Source of the DNA: an uncultured Bacteroidales bacterium
Lineage (GTDB): Bacteria; Bacteroidota; Bacteroidia; Bacteroidales; UBA932
NCBI GenBank assembly: GCA_900320545.1
Contig: ONSU01000006.1
Location: forward strand, 1-64,000
Length of the DNA: 64,000 nucleotides
Reading direction: 5' to 3'
The first letter of the stretch is position 1, and every line of letters starts with the position of its first letter. A program made the position numbers and the translations under genes. The notes below the pieces were generated by a model that saw only the letters and a list, made by a program, of their open reading frames with translations, had not been told where the DNA came from and ran no database searches. Positions 25,647 through 34,186 of this stretch are shown here, piece by piece.

Positions 25647-26639
25647 ATGGCTATTTCCTTAGCTGACATCAAGAAGCTCCGCGAGATGACCTCTGCGGGT
25701 ATGATGGATTGCAAGAACGCCCTTACCGAAGCGGAAGGCGATTTCAAGCGCGCCATCGAGATCCTTCGCGAGAAGGGTAAGTCCACCCTGGCCAAACGGG
25801 GTGACAACGAAACCACCCAGGGTGCCGTCCTCAGCCGTGTCGACGGTGGCAAGGCAGTCCTTGTCTGCCTCGGATGCGAGACCGATTTCGTGGCGGCGAC
25901 GCCCGACTTCAAGAAACTCGCCGGCGAGATCGCGGATGCCGCCATCGCTGCTTTCCCCGCTGACCTCGAGGCCCTCAAGGCCGTGAAACTCGCCGCCGGT
26001 TACACCATCGACGAGGACATCACCAACCAGGCCGGCAAGACCGGAGAGAAGCACGTTCTCGCTTTCTACGGTGCCCTCGAGGCTCCGTTCGTGGCTGAGT
26101 ACGTACATTTCAACGGCAAACTCGGCGCCATCGTCTCCTTCAACAAGGAGGTTCCCGCCGAGATCGCCCGCGGTATTGCGATGCAGGTCGCTTCGATGAA
26201 TCCCGTTGCTGTGGATGCCGCCTCCGTTCCCGCCGAGGTGCTCGAATCCGAGCGCAACGTCGCCGTCCAGAAGACCCGCGACGAACTCGTACAGAAGGCC
26301 GTTGACGCCGCTCTCAAGAAGGCCGGCATCAACCCCGCCCATGTCGACAGCGAGGACCACATCGAGTCCAACACCGCCAAGGGTTGGCTCACTCCCGAGC
26401 AGGCGCAGCAGGCTCGCGAGATTATCAAGACCGTCGGCGCCGAGAAGGCCGCAAGCCTCCCCGAGCAGATGATCCAGAACATCGCGAACGGCCGTGTCCA
26501 GAAGTTCCTCAAGGAAAGCACCCTCGTCGAGCAGGAGTATCAGCTCTCCGACGACAAGATCTCCGTCGGCGCCGCCCTCGCGGCCGCGGACAAGGAGGCC
26601 AAGGTGCTCGCCTTCCGTCGCTTCTCCCTCGCGGACTAA
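25647..26639 (+). CDS. tsf: Translation elongation factor Ts
   Basis: The 330-residue protein starts with the UBA-like and core motifs LREMTSAGMMDCKNALTEAEGD (11-32) and REKGKSTLAKR, then GGKAVLVCLGCETDFVA near 68. The C-terminal part FLKESTLVEQEYQLSDDKISVG is also typical. It recycles GDP from EF-Tu. Length fits Bacteroidota EF-Ts, which is longer than the E. coli form. An intrinsic terminator follows. Confidence 0.97.
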   Translation: MAISLADIKKLREMTSAGMMDCKNALTEAEGDFKRAIEILREKGKSTLAKRGDNETTQGAVLSRVDGGKAVLVCLGCETDFVAATPDFKKLAGEIADAAIAAFPADLEALKAVKLAAGYTIDEDITNQAGKTGEKHVLAFYGALEAPFVAEYVHFNGKLGAIVSFNKEVPAEIARGIAMQVASMNPVAVDAASVPAEVLESERNVAVQKTRDELVQKAVDAALKKAGINPAHVDSEDHIESNTAKGWLTPEQAQQAREIIKTVGAEKAASLPEQMIQNIANGRVQKFLKESTLVEQEYQLSDDKISVGAALAAADKEAKVLAFRRFSLAD

Positions 26640-26661
26640 GCGCGTCTTACTTTGTATGCAA

Positions 26662-26698
26662 AAGAGACTGGCCCTCCGGGTCAGTCTCTTCTTGTTTT
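26662..26698 (+). terminator. Intrinsic terminator after tsf
   Basis: AAGAGACTG (26662-26670) pairs with CAGTCTCTT (26682-26690), with an inner CCC/GGG stem, followed by CTTGTTTT. It ends the rplM-rpsI-rpsB-tsf unit 22 bp after the tsf stop. Confidence 0.85.
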
Positions 26699-26712
26699 AT
26701 GCCGCTTGCGGC

Positions 26713-27144
26713 TTATTGCACTGCAATCTGTTTCACCGCTTCGGCCTTGTTGACCGGCTCCTTCTTGGGGAGATGGACGTTCAGCACGCCTTTCTCGACT
26801 TTTGCCTCGATCCTGGCGGCGTCCACGTCGTCCGGCAGCAGCAGGGTCTGCTGGAATTTCTCGTAGGAGAATTCGCGGCGCAGGTAGCGGCCGTGCTTCC
26901 CGCTTTCCTTGGTCTCGGCCTTCTTCTCCATCTCGATGTGGAGGTTGCCATCCGCGTCTACGTGGACTTTGAAGTCATCCTTGTCGAGACCCGGCGCGGC
27001 GAGTTCCACGTCGTACTCTTTCTCGTTTTCAATGACATTGATGGCAGGGGCGGTATAAGTGGGTCTCTCCATCCAGCGGTTGTCGAAGAAATCGTTGAAG
27101 ATTTCGGGCAGCCAGCTATCGGTATTTCTTCTGACAGGTACCAT
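26713..27144 (-). CDS. Small heat shock protein (Hsp20/IbpA family)
   Basis: The 143-residue protein has an alpha-crystallin domain from about residue 35 to 130: YDVELAAPGLDKDDFKVHVD, EFSYEKFQQTLLLP and the conserved KVEKGVLNVHLPK near the C-terminus. It acts as an ATP-independent holdase in the cytoplasm. The short N-terminus contains NDFFDNRW. The -7 region upstream (AACATTTG on the minus strand at 27148-27155) departs from the consensus, which could reflect stress-specific control. Confidence 0.93.
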   Translation of the reverse strand: MVPVRRNTDSWLPEIFNDFFDNRWMERPTYTAPAINVIENEKEYDVELAAPGLDKDDFKVHVDADGNLHIEMEKKAETKESGKHGRYLRREFSYEKFQQTLLLPDDVDAARIEAKVEKGVLNVHLPKKEPVNKAEAVKQIAVQ

Positions 27145-27304
27145 AATGCAAATGTTTTAAGCATTCCGGTTTCGGGCTGTACTCCAGGACCTTATTTCCG
27201 GGAATCCTTCCGGATTCGCCATAGGGAAAGGCAAAACCGGGGCCGTCGCGCCTTCCCGGCCAAAATGGCGCATTTTTCCGCCAATTTGACCGATTTTTCT
27301 GCCA

Positions 27305-28156
27305 TCAGACCCAGCGGACGTCGGGGTCGCGGCGCCACCATGTGAGCTGCTTTTTGGCGTAGTGGCGGGTGTTGCGGGCGATGAGGCGGCGGGCTTCGGG
27401 AAGATCGATGTCGCCGTCCAGGTATCGGAAGATTTCCTGGTAGCCGACGGTCTGGAGGGCGGGGAGGTCGCGGTACCGCGCGAGCGAACGAACCTCCTCG
27501 ACGAGCCCTTCGGAGAGCATCCGGTCGGTACGGGCGTCAATGCGGGCGTAGAGTTCCTCCCGGGGAAGGTCCAGTCCGATCTTCTCGATGGTGAAACTGC
27601 GCGGCTTAGCGACCCCGGTCTTGAAGGAGGAAAAGGGTTTGCCCGTCATCAGGCAGACCTCCAGGGCGCGGATGACCCGCTGGCCGTTGCGCAGGTCGAT
27701 GACCTCGCAGGTGGCGGGGTCCAGGGAACGCAGCCGTTCCACCAGCGGCTCCACCCCTTCGGTCTTCCAGGTATGCATCAGTTCGCCGCGCAGCTGCGGG
27801 TCCGCATCCGGAAACTGGTCCAGCCCCCGGCAGACGGCGTCGATGTAGAACATCGATCCGCCGCACATCACAAGCTGCTCGTGCCCCTCGTCGAAGAGCC
27901 GCTCCAGCAGCGCGATCGCGTCGGTTTCGTAGTCGCCGGCCGTGTACATCCGCGTGACGGATTCGGTCTGGATAAAGTAATGCTTTACCTCGGCGAGCAG
28001 TTCCGGGGAAGGGACGGCCGTGCCGATGCGCATTTCGCGGTAAATCTGCCGGGAGTCGCAGGAGATGACAGGGGAGCCCAGGTTACGGGCCAGGGCGGCG
28101 GCGTAGTCCGTCTTGCCGGACGCCGTGGGGCCGAGGACGATGCGGAGGTGCCTCAC
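27305..28156 (-). CDS. miaA: tRNA dimethylallyltransferase
   Basis: The 283-residue protein has the P-loop GPTASGKTDYAAAL (8-21), DSRQIYREMRIGTA near 34, HYFIQTESVTRMYTAGDYE and GGSMFYIDAVCRG. It adds an isopentenyl group to A37 of tRNAs reading U-starting codons. It ends near the conserved QLTWWRRD segment. The ATG overlaps the stop of the upstream gene by 4 bp. Confidence 0.95.
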   Translation of the reverse strand: MRHLRIVLGPTASGKTDYAAALARNLGSPVISCDSRQIYREMRIGTAVPSPELLAEVKHYFIQTESVTRMYTAGDYETDAIALLERLFDEGHEQLVMCGGSMFYIDAVCRGLDQFPDADPQLRGELMHTWKTEGVEPLVERLRSLDPATCEVIDLRNGQRVIRALEVCLMTGKPFSSFKTGVAKPRSFTIEKIGLDLPREELYARIDARTDRMLSEGLVEEVRSLARYRDLPALQTVGYQEIFRYLDGDIDLPEARRLIARNTRHYAKKQLTWWRRDPDVRWV

Positions 28157-28704
28157 TCGTTCTCGTCGTAGATTTCCTTGCCGTCCTCGTCGGAATCCTC
28201 TTCCTCTTCTTCCTCATCGAGGTCGAGATCGTCGTCATCCTCGTCCCAGCCTTCCTCGCCCGGGAGATGCTTCTCCTCCGGCGGAAGGTCTTCGAAGGCG
28301 ACGTATCCGTTTTCGAATTCGAGGGGAACGGGACCCTTGGTGTCGGTCAGAAGGGGGAAGAGCGGGGGAATTTTCTTCCCGGGCACTTCTTCCTCGAAGG
28401 TGACGTTGACGCTCTTGCGGGAGGTGACGTCGTAGAAATAGACGAAGGACTCTACGCCCGCGGCCCGGGTCTGCCTGAGCGTGATGTTGTCGACCGTGCC
28501 GCTGCCGAGGTCGAACAGGCCGTAGCGGGCCACCACGCCGCCCTTGGCGTCCAGCGCCTTGAAGAGGATCAGCTGGTCCTGGGGGAATTCGAGGTCGGAA
28601 CGGAGCTGCTTGTGGAAGGTATAGAGGGTGGTTTCAGCGTCCAGCTCGTAGACGCGGAAGAAACCTTTGATTCCGGTAAGCGTTACCCTGTATTTGAGCG
28701 TCAT
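28153..28704 (-). CDS. pRiA4b ORF-3-like protein with an acidic tail
   Basis: The first 140 or so residues of this 183-residue protein (MTLKYRVTLTGIKGFFRVYELDAETTL, LILFKALDAKGG, SFVYFYDV) resemble the plasmid pRiA4b ORF-3 family, also annotated as an IS1096 TnpR-like element passenger. The last 40 residues are a run of Asp and Glu (DEDDDDLDLDEEEEEEDSDED). Function is unknown. It is common next to miaA in Bacteroidota according to my recollection. The acidic tail suggests a solubility or DNA-mimic role, but this is speculation. Confidence 0.75.
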   Translation of the reverse strand: MTLKYRVTLTGIKGFFRVYELDAETTLYTFHKQLRSDLEFPQDQLILFKALDAKGGVVARYGLFDLGSGTVDNITLRQTRAAGVESFVYFYDVTSRKSVNVTFEEEVPGKKIPPLFPLLTDTKGPVPLEFENGYVAFEDLPPEEKHLPGEEGWDEDDDDLDLDEEEEEEDSDEDGKEIYDENE

Positions 28705-28797
28705 AGTATCCGAAAATTGAAACGGTATTCCAAAGGTAATAAATAATTGTGAAAGGAAGTTGCGGCGGAGTGAAAAAAATCGTAAATTAGCGGAAAA

Positions 28798-29400
28798 GTG
28801 GAGATACAGGATTCATACCGGAGCGTGGCCGCAAGGGCCGAGGGGCTGTTCAAGGACAACGGGTCCCGTTTCATCGCCTTCATCCATCCCGTCGAGACGG
28901 AGGAGGAGGTCCGTGAAATCGTCGCTTCCTACAGGAAGGAATACCACGATGCGCGCCACCACTGCTACGCTTACCGGCTGGGCTATAAGGGAGATGTCTT
29001 CCGCGCCAGCGACGACGGAGAACCTTCCGGCAGCGCCGGGCGGCCCATTCTCGGCCAGATCGATTCGGCGGGGCTGAGCGACGTCCTCGTCGTGGTGGTC
29101 CGCTATTTCGGCGGCATCAAGCTGGGCATCCCCGGGCTGATCCGTGCCTACAAGACGTCCACGGCCGACGCCGTCGCCCATGCGGAGGTCGTCGAAAAGG
29201 TGGCCGGCCGCTTCTGGCGGCTCGATTTCGGCTACCTCGCGATGAACGCCGTCCAGAAGGTGCTCAAGGATCTGGACCTCCCGCAGCGCGACCAGGATTT
29301 CGGGGAGCGGTGCTCGCTCGTCACCCGGGTGCGGCTCTCGCTGGAAGATACTTTCCGGGAAAGGATTTCCCAGATCCCGGATTGCAATTTGTCGGAATAA
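28798..29400 (+). CDS. IMPACT/YigZ family protein
   Basis: The 200-residue protein has the UPF0029 N-terminal domain with SRFIAFIHPVETEEEV (23-38), DARHHCYAYRLG near 50, SDDGEPSGSAGRPIL near 70 and VVVVRYFGGIKLGIPGLIRAY near 97. The family is linked to translation control in eukaryotes (IMPACT) and of unclear role in bacteria (YigZ). The start is a GTG (28798) a few bases after a TAAATTAG -7-like sequence. It is a single gene upstream of serC. Confidence 0.9.
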   Translation: MEIQDSYRSVAARAEGLFKDNGSRFIAFIHPVETEEEVREIVASYRKEYHDARHHCYAYRLGYKGDVFRASDDGEPSGSAGRPILGQIDSAGLSDVLVVVVRYFGGIKLGIPGLIRAYKTSTADAVAHAEVVEKVAGRFWRLDFGYLAMNAVQKVLKDLDLPQRDQDFGERCSLVTRVRLSLEDTFRERISQIPDCNLSE

Positions 29401-29404
29401 TTGT

Positions 29405-29412
29405 TAATTTTG
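29405..29412 (+). promoter_or_regulatory. -7 box of the serC-serA operon
   Basis: TAATTTTG lies 30 bp before the serC ATG. An imperfect -33 (ATTG at 29381-29384) sits 20 bp upstream. Confidence 0.5.
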
Positions 29413-29442
29413 CTTAAACTTTGAAAGGATAATCATTAAATT

Positions 29443-30513
29443 ATGAAAAAACACGTATTCAATGCCGGACCTTGCCTGCTGCCGCAGGAGGTTTACGAGA
29501 AAGCGATCGATGCGATCCGGGATTTCAAGGGAACGGGCGTCAGTGTCCTCTCTATTTCCCACCGCACCAAAGAATGGGAGGAGACGATGAACGAGTGCCG
29601 CGCCCTCTGGCGGGAGCTCCTTCATATTCCGGACACCCACGAGGTCATCTTCCTCGGCGGCGGCGCATCCCTGCAGTTCCTCTATGTGGCGTTGAACCTC
29701 CTGGAGCACAAGGCCGTCTACCTCGAGACGGGCGTCTGGGCCAAGAAAGCCCTCAAGGAGGCCAAGGGCATCGGCGAGGCGTACGCCATCGCTTCCAGCG
29801 CCGACAAGAACTACACCTATATTCCCAAGGGATACGAAATCCCCGCTGACGCGGACTATTTCCATATCACCACCAACAACACCATCTACGGCACCGAGAT
29901 CAAGGAGGATTATGACAGCCCGGTCCCTCTCGTGGCGGATATGTCCTCCGACATCATGAGCCGTCCGGTCGACGTGTCGAAATACGCCCTCATCTACGGC
30001 GGCGCCCAGAAGAACGTCGGCCCTGCGGGTGTCATCTTCGCCATCATCCGGAAGGATATCCTCGGCAAGGTCAGCCGCTACATCCCGACGATGCTCGACT
30101 ACCGTACGCATCTCGACAAGGAGAGCATGTTCAACACGCCGCCGGTGTTCTCCATCTTCGTGATGAACGAGACGCTCAAGTGGATCAAGGCTCAGGGCGG
30201 CGTCGAGGCCATTCACCGTCGCGACGTCGAGAAGGCCGAACTGCTCTACGGCGAGATCGACCGCAACAGGCTATTCGTCGGGACCGCCGAGAAGGAGGAC
30301 CGTTCCATTATGAACGTCTGCTTCGTGATGGCCCCCGGCTATGAGTCGTTGCAGGATGAATTCATGGCTTTCGCCAAGGAGCGGGGAATGGTCGGCATCA
30401 AGGGCCACCGCAGCGTCGGCGGCTTCCGTGCCTCCATTTACAACGCCTGCACGCTAGAGGATGTTCAGGCGCTGGTGGACTGTATGCAGGAATTTGAAAA
30501 ATTGCACGCATAA
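29443..30513 (+). CDS. serC: Phosphoserine aminotransferase
   Basis: The 356-residue class V aminotransferase starts [14 protein letters not shown] and contains [11 protein letters not shown] near 38, [12 protein letters not shown] near 71 and the PLP Lys190 in [12 protein letters not shown]. The end [20 protein letters not shown] is characteristic. It makes phosphoserine from 3-phosphohydroxypyruvate. Its stop shares one base with the serA start. Confidence 0.97.
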   Translation: MKKHVFNAGPCLLPQEVYEKAIDAIRDFKGTGVSVLSISHRTKEWEETMNECRALWRELLHIPDTHEVIFLGGGASLQFLYVALNLLEHKAVYLETGVWAKKALKEAKGIGEAYAIASSADKNYTYIPKGYEIPADADYFHITTNNTIYGTEIKEDYDSPVPLVADMSSDIMSRPVDVSKYALIYGGAQKNVGPAGVIFAIIRKDILGKVSRYIPTMLDYRTHLDKESMFNTPPVFSIFVMNETLKWIKAQGGVEAIHRRDVEKAELLYGEIDRNRLFVGTAEKEDRSIMNVCFVMAPGYESLQDEFMAFAKERGMVGIKGHRSVGGFRASIYNACTLEDVQALVDCMQEFEKLHA

Positions 30514-31433
30514 TGAAAGTATTGATCGCAACCCAGAAACCCTTTGCGGCGGTGGCCGTCGAAGGAATCAAAAAGATTTTGACCGGGGCGGGCCACGAGG
30601 TGGCCCTGCTGGAGAAATACGAGGCCCAGGCGGATCTGGTGGCCGCCGTGGCGGATGCCGAGGCGATGATCATCCGCTCCGACAAGGTGACCGCCGAGGT
30701 GCTGGCGGCAGCCCCGAAACTCAAGATCGTCGTCCGCGCAGGCGCGGGATATGACAATGTCGACCTCGCCGCGGCCACGGCCGCCGGTGTCGTCGTGATG
30801 AACACCCCGGGACAGAACTCCAACGCGGTGGCGGAGCTCGCCGTCGCGATGATGGTCTTCATGGCCCGTACGCAGTTCACGCCCGCCACGGGCAGCGAGG
30901 TGCAGGGCAAGCGGCTCGGCATCCAGGCCTTCGGCAACGTCGGCCGTCTCGTCGGCGCCAAGGCCAAGGCCCTCGGGATGGAAGTGCTGGCCCTGGATCC
31001 GTTCCTCACCGACGAGCAGATCGCCGCGGGCGGAGCCCGTCCGGTGCACTCCGTCGAAGAACTCTATGCTTCGTCCGACTATGTGTCGATCCATATTCCC
31101 GCTCTTCCCGCTACGATAAAGAGCATCGGGTACGACCTCATCAGCAGGATGCCGAAAGGCGCCGTGCTGGTGAATACCGCCCGCAAGGAGGTAATCGACG
31201 AGGACGGCCTTCTCAAGGCGCTCGAGGAGCGTCCGGATCTCAAATACGTCACTGACGTGATGCCGGACAATTATGCCCTCCTGCAGGAGAAGTTCGGGCT
31301 CCGCGTCTTCGCGACGCCTAAGAAGATGGGTGCTCAGACCGCCGAGGCCAACATCAATGCCGGCCTCGCTGCCGCCCGCCAGATCGCCGATTTCTTCGCC
31401 ACCGGCAACACCCGTTTCCAAGTCAACAAATAA
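30513..31433 (+). CDS. serA: Phosphoglycerate dehydrogenase-like protein (SerA, short form)
   Basis: The 306-residue D-2-hydroxyacid dehydrogenase has VVRAGAGYDNVDL (73-85), the NAD motif FGNVGR (140-145) and the conserved Arg224 in NTARKEV. The usual catalytic His in TPHxGAxT is replaced: the segment reads ATPKKMGAQTAEAN (267-280). The acidic motif expected before it (DVFExEP) is VTDVMPDN. There is no C-terminal ACT domain. Operon position between serC and DUF1015 supports a SerA role, so the chemistry may use other residues. Confidence 0.88.
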   Translation: MKVLIATQKPFAAVAVEGIKKILTGAGHEVALLEKYEAQADLVAAVADAEAMIIRSDKVTAEVLAAAPKLKIVVRAGAGYDNVDLAAATAAGVVVMNTPGQNSNAVAELAVAMMVFMARTQFTPATGSEVQGKRLGIQAFGNVGRLVGAKAKALGMEVLALDPFLTDEQIAAGGARPVHSVEELYASSDYVSIHIPALPATIKSIGYDLISRMPKGAVLVNTARKEVIDEDGLLKALEERPDLKYVTDVMPDNYALLQEKFGLRVFATPKKMGAQTAEANINAGLAAARQIADFFATGNTRFQVNK

Positions 31434-31443
31434 TCTCATTTCC

Positions 31444-32688
31444 ATGATCCGTGTAAAACCGTTTGCGGCGATCAGGCCGCCCAAGGGCATCGTGACCGAG
31501 GTCGCGGCGCCGCCATATGATGTTCTCAATTCCGCCGAAGCGAAGGCGATGGCGGGGGAAAAATCCCTTCTGCACATTACCAAGCCCGAGATCGACTTTG
31601 ATCCGATTGCCGACGAGCATTCCAAGCCCGTCTACGACAAGGCCGTGGAGAATTTCAAACTCTGGAAGGAGCGCGGCTGGCTGGTCCGTGAAGACAGGGA
31701 GAAATACTATGTCTACGCCCAGACGATGGGCGGCCGGACCCAGTACGGCCTCGTGCTCTGCGCCCATACGGACGACTATGCCGAGGGACGCATCAAGAAG
31801 CACGAACTCACCCGCAAGGACAAGGAGGACGACCGGATGATCCACGTCCGCATCCAGAACGCCAACATCGAGCCCGTCTTCTTCGCCTACAAGGACAACG
31901 CGGAGCTCGCCGGGATCATCGCGGCCGCGTCCGCCGGCGAGCCGGAATACGACTTCGTGGACGAAAACGGCTTCGGACATCACTTCTGGGTGATCGAGGA
32001 CGATGCGGTCAACGCCCGCATCACGGAGATCTTCACCACGCAGGTGGATGCGTTCTATGTGGCGGACGGACATCACCGCACTGCGGCGGCTGCACGGGTC
32101 GGCGCGGAGAAGCGCGCGGCCAATCCGCACCATACGGGCGAAGAGGAGTACAACTGGTTTATGGCCGTGTGCTTCCCGGAGTCCCAACTGAAGATCATCG
32201 ACTACAACCGCGTGGTCAAGGATCTGAACGGCCTCACCCCGGACGGGCTGCTGAAGGCCCTGGAGGAGGATTTTGTAGTGGAGGAGATTCCCGGGCAGGA
32301 GGTGGCGCCGACGCGCCTGCATCAGTTCTCGATGTACCTTGGCGGGAAGTGGTACCACCTGGACACGAAGCCGGGCCGCTATGACGACAGCGATCCGATC
32401 GGGGTGCTGGATGTGACCGTCCTGTCAAACCTCGTCCTCGACAAGATCCTGGGTATCAAGGATCTCCGTACGGACAAGCGTATCGACTTCGTCGGCGGCA
32501 TCCGCGGCCTCGGAGAACTCTCCCGCCGCGTGGACAGCGGCGAGATGGCTGTCGCCTTCGCGCTCTATCCCGTCTCGATGCAGCAGCTCATCGATATCGC
32601 CGACACCGGCAACATCATGCCGCCCAAGACGACCTGGTTCGAGCCCAAACTCCGTTCCGGTCTCGCCATCCACTCACTGGATGCGTAA
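31444..32688 (+). CDS. DUF1015 family protein
   Basis: The 414-residue protein starts MIRVKPFAAIRPPKGI and contains the family landmarks AAPPYDVLN (20-28), HITKPEIDF, the central FYVADGHHRTAAAARVG near 202 and the end FEPKLRSGLAIHSLDA. The GHHR motif suggests a ligand or metal site. DUF1015 genes sit behind serC-serA in many Bacteroidota, implying a link to serine metabolism, but no activity is established to my knowledge. The final Ala codon and stop lie in an arm of the palindromic repeat. Confidence 0.93.
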   Translation: MIRVKPFAAIRPPKGIVTEVAAPPYDVLNSAEAKAMAGEKSLLHITKPEIDFDPIADEHSKPVYDKAVENFKLWKERGWLVREDREKYYVYAQTMGGRTQYGLVLCAHTDDYAEGRIKKHELTRKDKEDDRMIHVRIQNANIEPVFFAYKDNAELAGIIAAASAGEPEYDFVDENGFGHHFWVIEDDAVNARITEIFTTQVDAFYVADGHHRTAAAARVGAEKRAANPHHTGEEEYNWFMAVCFPESQLKIIDYNRVVKDLNGLTPDGLLKALEEDFVVEEIPGQEVAPTRLHQFSMYLGGKWYHLDTKPGRYDDSDPIGVLDVTVLSNLVLDKILGIKDLRTDKRIDFVGGIRGLGELSRRVDSGEMAVAFALYPVSMQQLIDIADTGNIMPPKTTWFEPKLRSGLAIHSLDA

Positions 32689-32789
32689 AATGTAAACGAC
32701 TGGAACACAGTTACTTACTTAAAAGGCCTTACTCGTTTTCGAGTAAGGCCTTTTGGTAATTCGTTGGTTTTCAGTGTTTTACACTTTGC
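32683..32789. repeat. Palindromic intergenic element, copy 2 (intact hairpin)
   Basis: The core is a perfect hairpin: AAAAGGCCTTACTCG (32721-32735), loop TTTT, and CGAGTAAGGCCTTTT (32740-32754). Outer arms are imperfect inverted repeats: GCGTAAAATGTAAACGAC (32683-32700) against GTGTTTTACACTTTGC (32774-32789). It fills the gap between the convergent DUF1015 and DUF3127 genes. Its A-run/T-run symmetry would terminate transcription from both sides. Confidence 0.85.
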
Positions 32790-32801
32790 ACCATCACTGT
32801 C

Positions 32802-33236
32802 TTAGAACGGCAGGTCGTCCTCGGACGGCTCGGCGGCGGGGATGTCGTCAAGACCGGGCATCGGGGCGACCGGGGCGGGTGCGACCGGGGCGGACGCCGC
32901 CTGCGGGGCGCTGCTGCGCGCCGGGCTTGCCGCGGCGCCTGCGGGAGCGGCCTGGCCTGCCGGGGTGATCCGCCAGACGCGGAGGTCGTTGTACCACTTG
33001 CCGTTGTATTCACGGCCGCGGACATTGAACGCCACCTTCACGGCGTCGCCGACCTGGAACTGGGCGAGGTCTTTCACCTTGTCGCTGCCCCAGGCGGTGA
33101 AGCAGACGGATACGGGGAAGTTTCCGTCCTGATATTCCAGGACGAAATCCTGTCTTTCCCAAAGTCCCCGCGCAGACTGTCCACTCTGCACGGGGAGCTT
33201 CAGGGAGATCTTTCCTTCAATCTCCAGATTGGCCAT
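32802..33236 (-). CDS. DUF3127 protein with an SSB-like C-terminal tip
   Basis: The first 95 residues of this 144-residue protein form an OB-fold-like DUF3127 domain: LEIEGKISLKLPVQSG, WERQDFVLEYQDGNFPV, VGDAVKVAFNVRGREYNGKWYNDLRVWRI. A Pro/Ala-rich linker (about 97-130) leads to an acidic tip ending DDLPF. That architecture mirrors single-stranded DNA-binding protein, whose DDxPF tip recruits repair proteins, including RecQ. A recQ gene lies about 1 kb away. DNA binding is an inference. It is 5 bp downstream of the FKBP gene. Confidence 0.85.
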   Translation of the reverse strand: MANLEIEGKISLKLPVQSGQSARGLWERQDFVLEYQDGNFPVSVCFTAWGSDKVKDLAQFQVGDAVKVAFNVRGREYNGKWYNDLRVWRITPAGQAAPAGAAASPARSSAPQAASAPVAPAPVAPMPGLDDIPAAEPSEDDLPF

Positions 33237-33241
33237 AGGAC

Positions 33242-34036
33242 TTATTTTTTCTTCTTGGTGTCCTTTGCGGGCTTTTCCTCCTTGGGGACGAAGGTGCCGA
33301 CCTTGGTGACCTCGATTTCGAACACGAGAGTCTCGTTCGGGCCGATCGGGCTGCCGTAGCGGCGGTTGTCCTGCTCGCCGTAGCCGAGTTCCGCAGGGAT
33401 GTAGAGGATGGCCTTGCCGCCTTCACCGAGGAGCTTGACGCCCTCGCCGAAGCCCTTCACCACTCTGCCGGGGGTGAACTGCGCGGGGGTGCCTTCGCGG
33501 CTCTCGTCGAAGACTTTGCCGTCGATGAGGGTGCCCTTGTAGTTGACCCATACGGTGTCCTCGTCGCTCACGGCCTTCTTGTCGTTACCGGGGGTGAGGA
33601 TCTTGTACTGGAGACCGCTCTCGGAAACCTCGATGCTGTCCTTAGTCTTGTTGGCCTCGAGGAAAGCGTCACCTTTCTCCTTGTTGAGGGCCTTGGTGTA
33701 CTCGCTGCGCTTGCCCATGAAGTTCTGCATCACCTCGTCGATCATTTCGGGAGCGATGCGGAACTGCTTGCTGAAGGTGGAGTCACGCTGGTCGCCCTCG
33801 GCCTTGATCATATCCTTGATGCCTTTGAGGAACTGGTTGAAGTTGAGGTCACCGAAGTCGTTGCCCTTGATCCACTGACCGATGTTGGTGCCGAGCAGAT
33901 AGCTGGCGGAATCGACCTGGGATGCGGAGGGAAGGAGGTCACGGACTTCCTTGCTGCCCTCGATTTTCTGAGGGGTGGTGCAGGCGACTGCGAGGATGGC
34001 GGCCGCCACGCTTGCGATAATGGAATTGAGTTTCAT
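33242..34036 (-). CDS. FKBP-type peptidyl-prolyl isomerase lipoprotein
   Basis: The 264-residue lipoprotein has its lipobox at Cys19 (LAVACTT). An FkpA/Mip-like helical dimerisation region (about 40-140, with YLLGTNIGQWIKGND) precedes the FKBP domain (about 150-250) with VWVNYKGTLIDGKVFDES, GRVVKGFGEGVKLLGEGGKAILYIPAELGYG and LVFEIEV. The tail is lysine-rich. It should assist folding of exported proteins. Confidence 0.93.
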   Translation of the reverse strand: MKLNSIIASVAAAILAVACTTPQKIEGSKEVRDLLPSASQVDSASYLLGTNIGQWIKGNDFGDLNFNQFLKGIKDMIKAEGDQRDSTFSKQFRIAPEMIDEVMQNFMGKRSEYTKALNKEKGDAFLEANKTKDSIEVSESGLQYKILTPGNDKKAVSDEDTVWVNYKGTLIDGKVFDESREGTPAQFTPGRVVKGFGEGVKLLGEGGKAILYIPAELGYGEQDNRRYGSPIGPNETLVFEIEVTKVGTFVPKEEKPAKDTKKKK

Positions 34037-34079
34037 CTGTACTATAATTTAATATTGTTGTTTTCGGTCGTACAATCCG

Positions 34080-34087
34080 CAAAGATA
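34080..34087 (-). promoter_or_regulatory. -7 box of the FKBP-DUF3127 unit
   Basis: Minus-strand TATCTTTG lies 43 bp before the FKBP ATG. No strong TTTG is found 19-21 bp upstream. Confidence 0.45.
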
Positions 34088-34186
34088 CAAAATATTCTTG
34101 ACATTTCAACTTTTGGCCGATTCCGTCAAATTTATTTGGCGAAGCGGGATTTATTCCGTAAATTAGTAAGGTAATTTGGAGAAATT

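Noticed and set aside
28153..28704. pRiA4b ORF-3-like gene as sign of an integrated plasmid or transposon
   Set aside because: The gene is embedded in the miaA unit with 4-bp overlap, has native GC-rich composition and has no mobile element nearby. The family name reflects only its first description.
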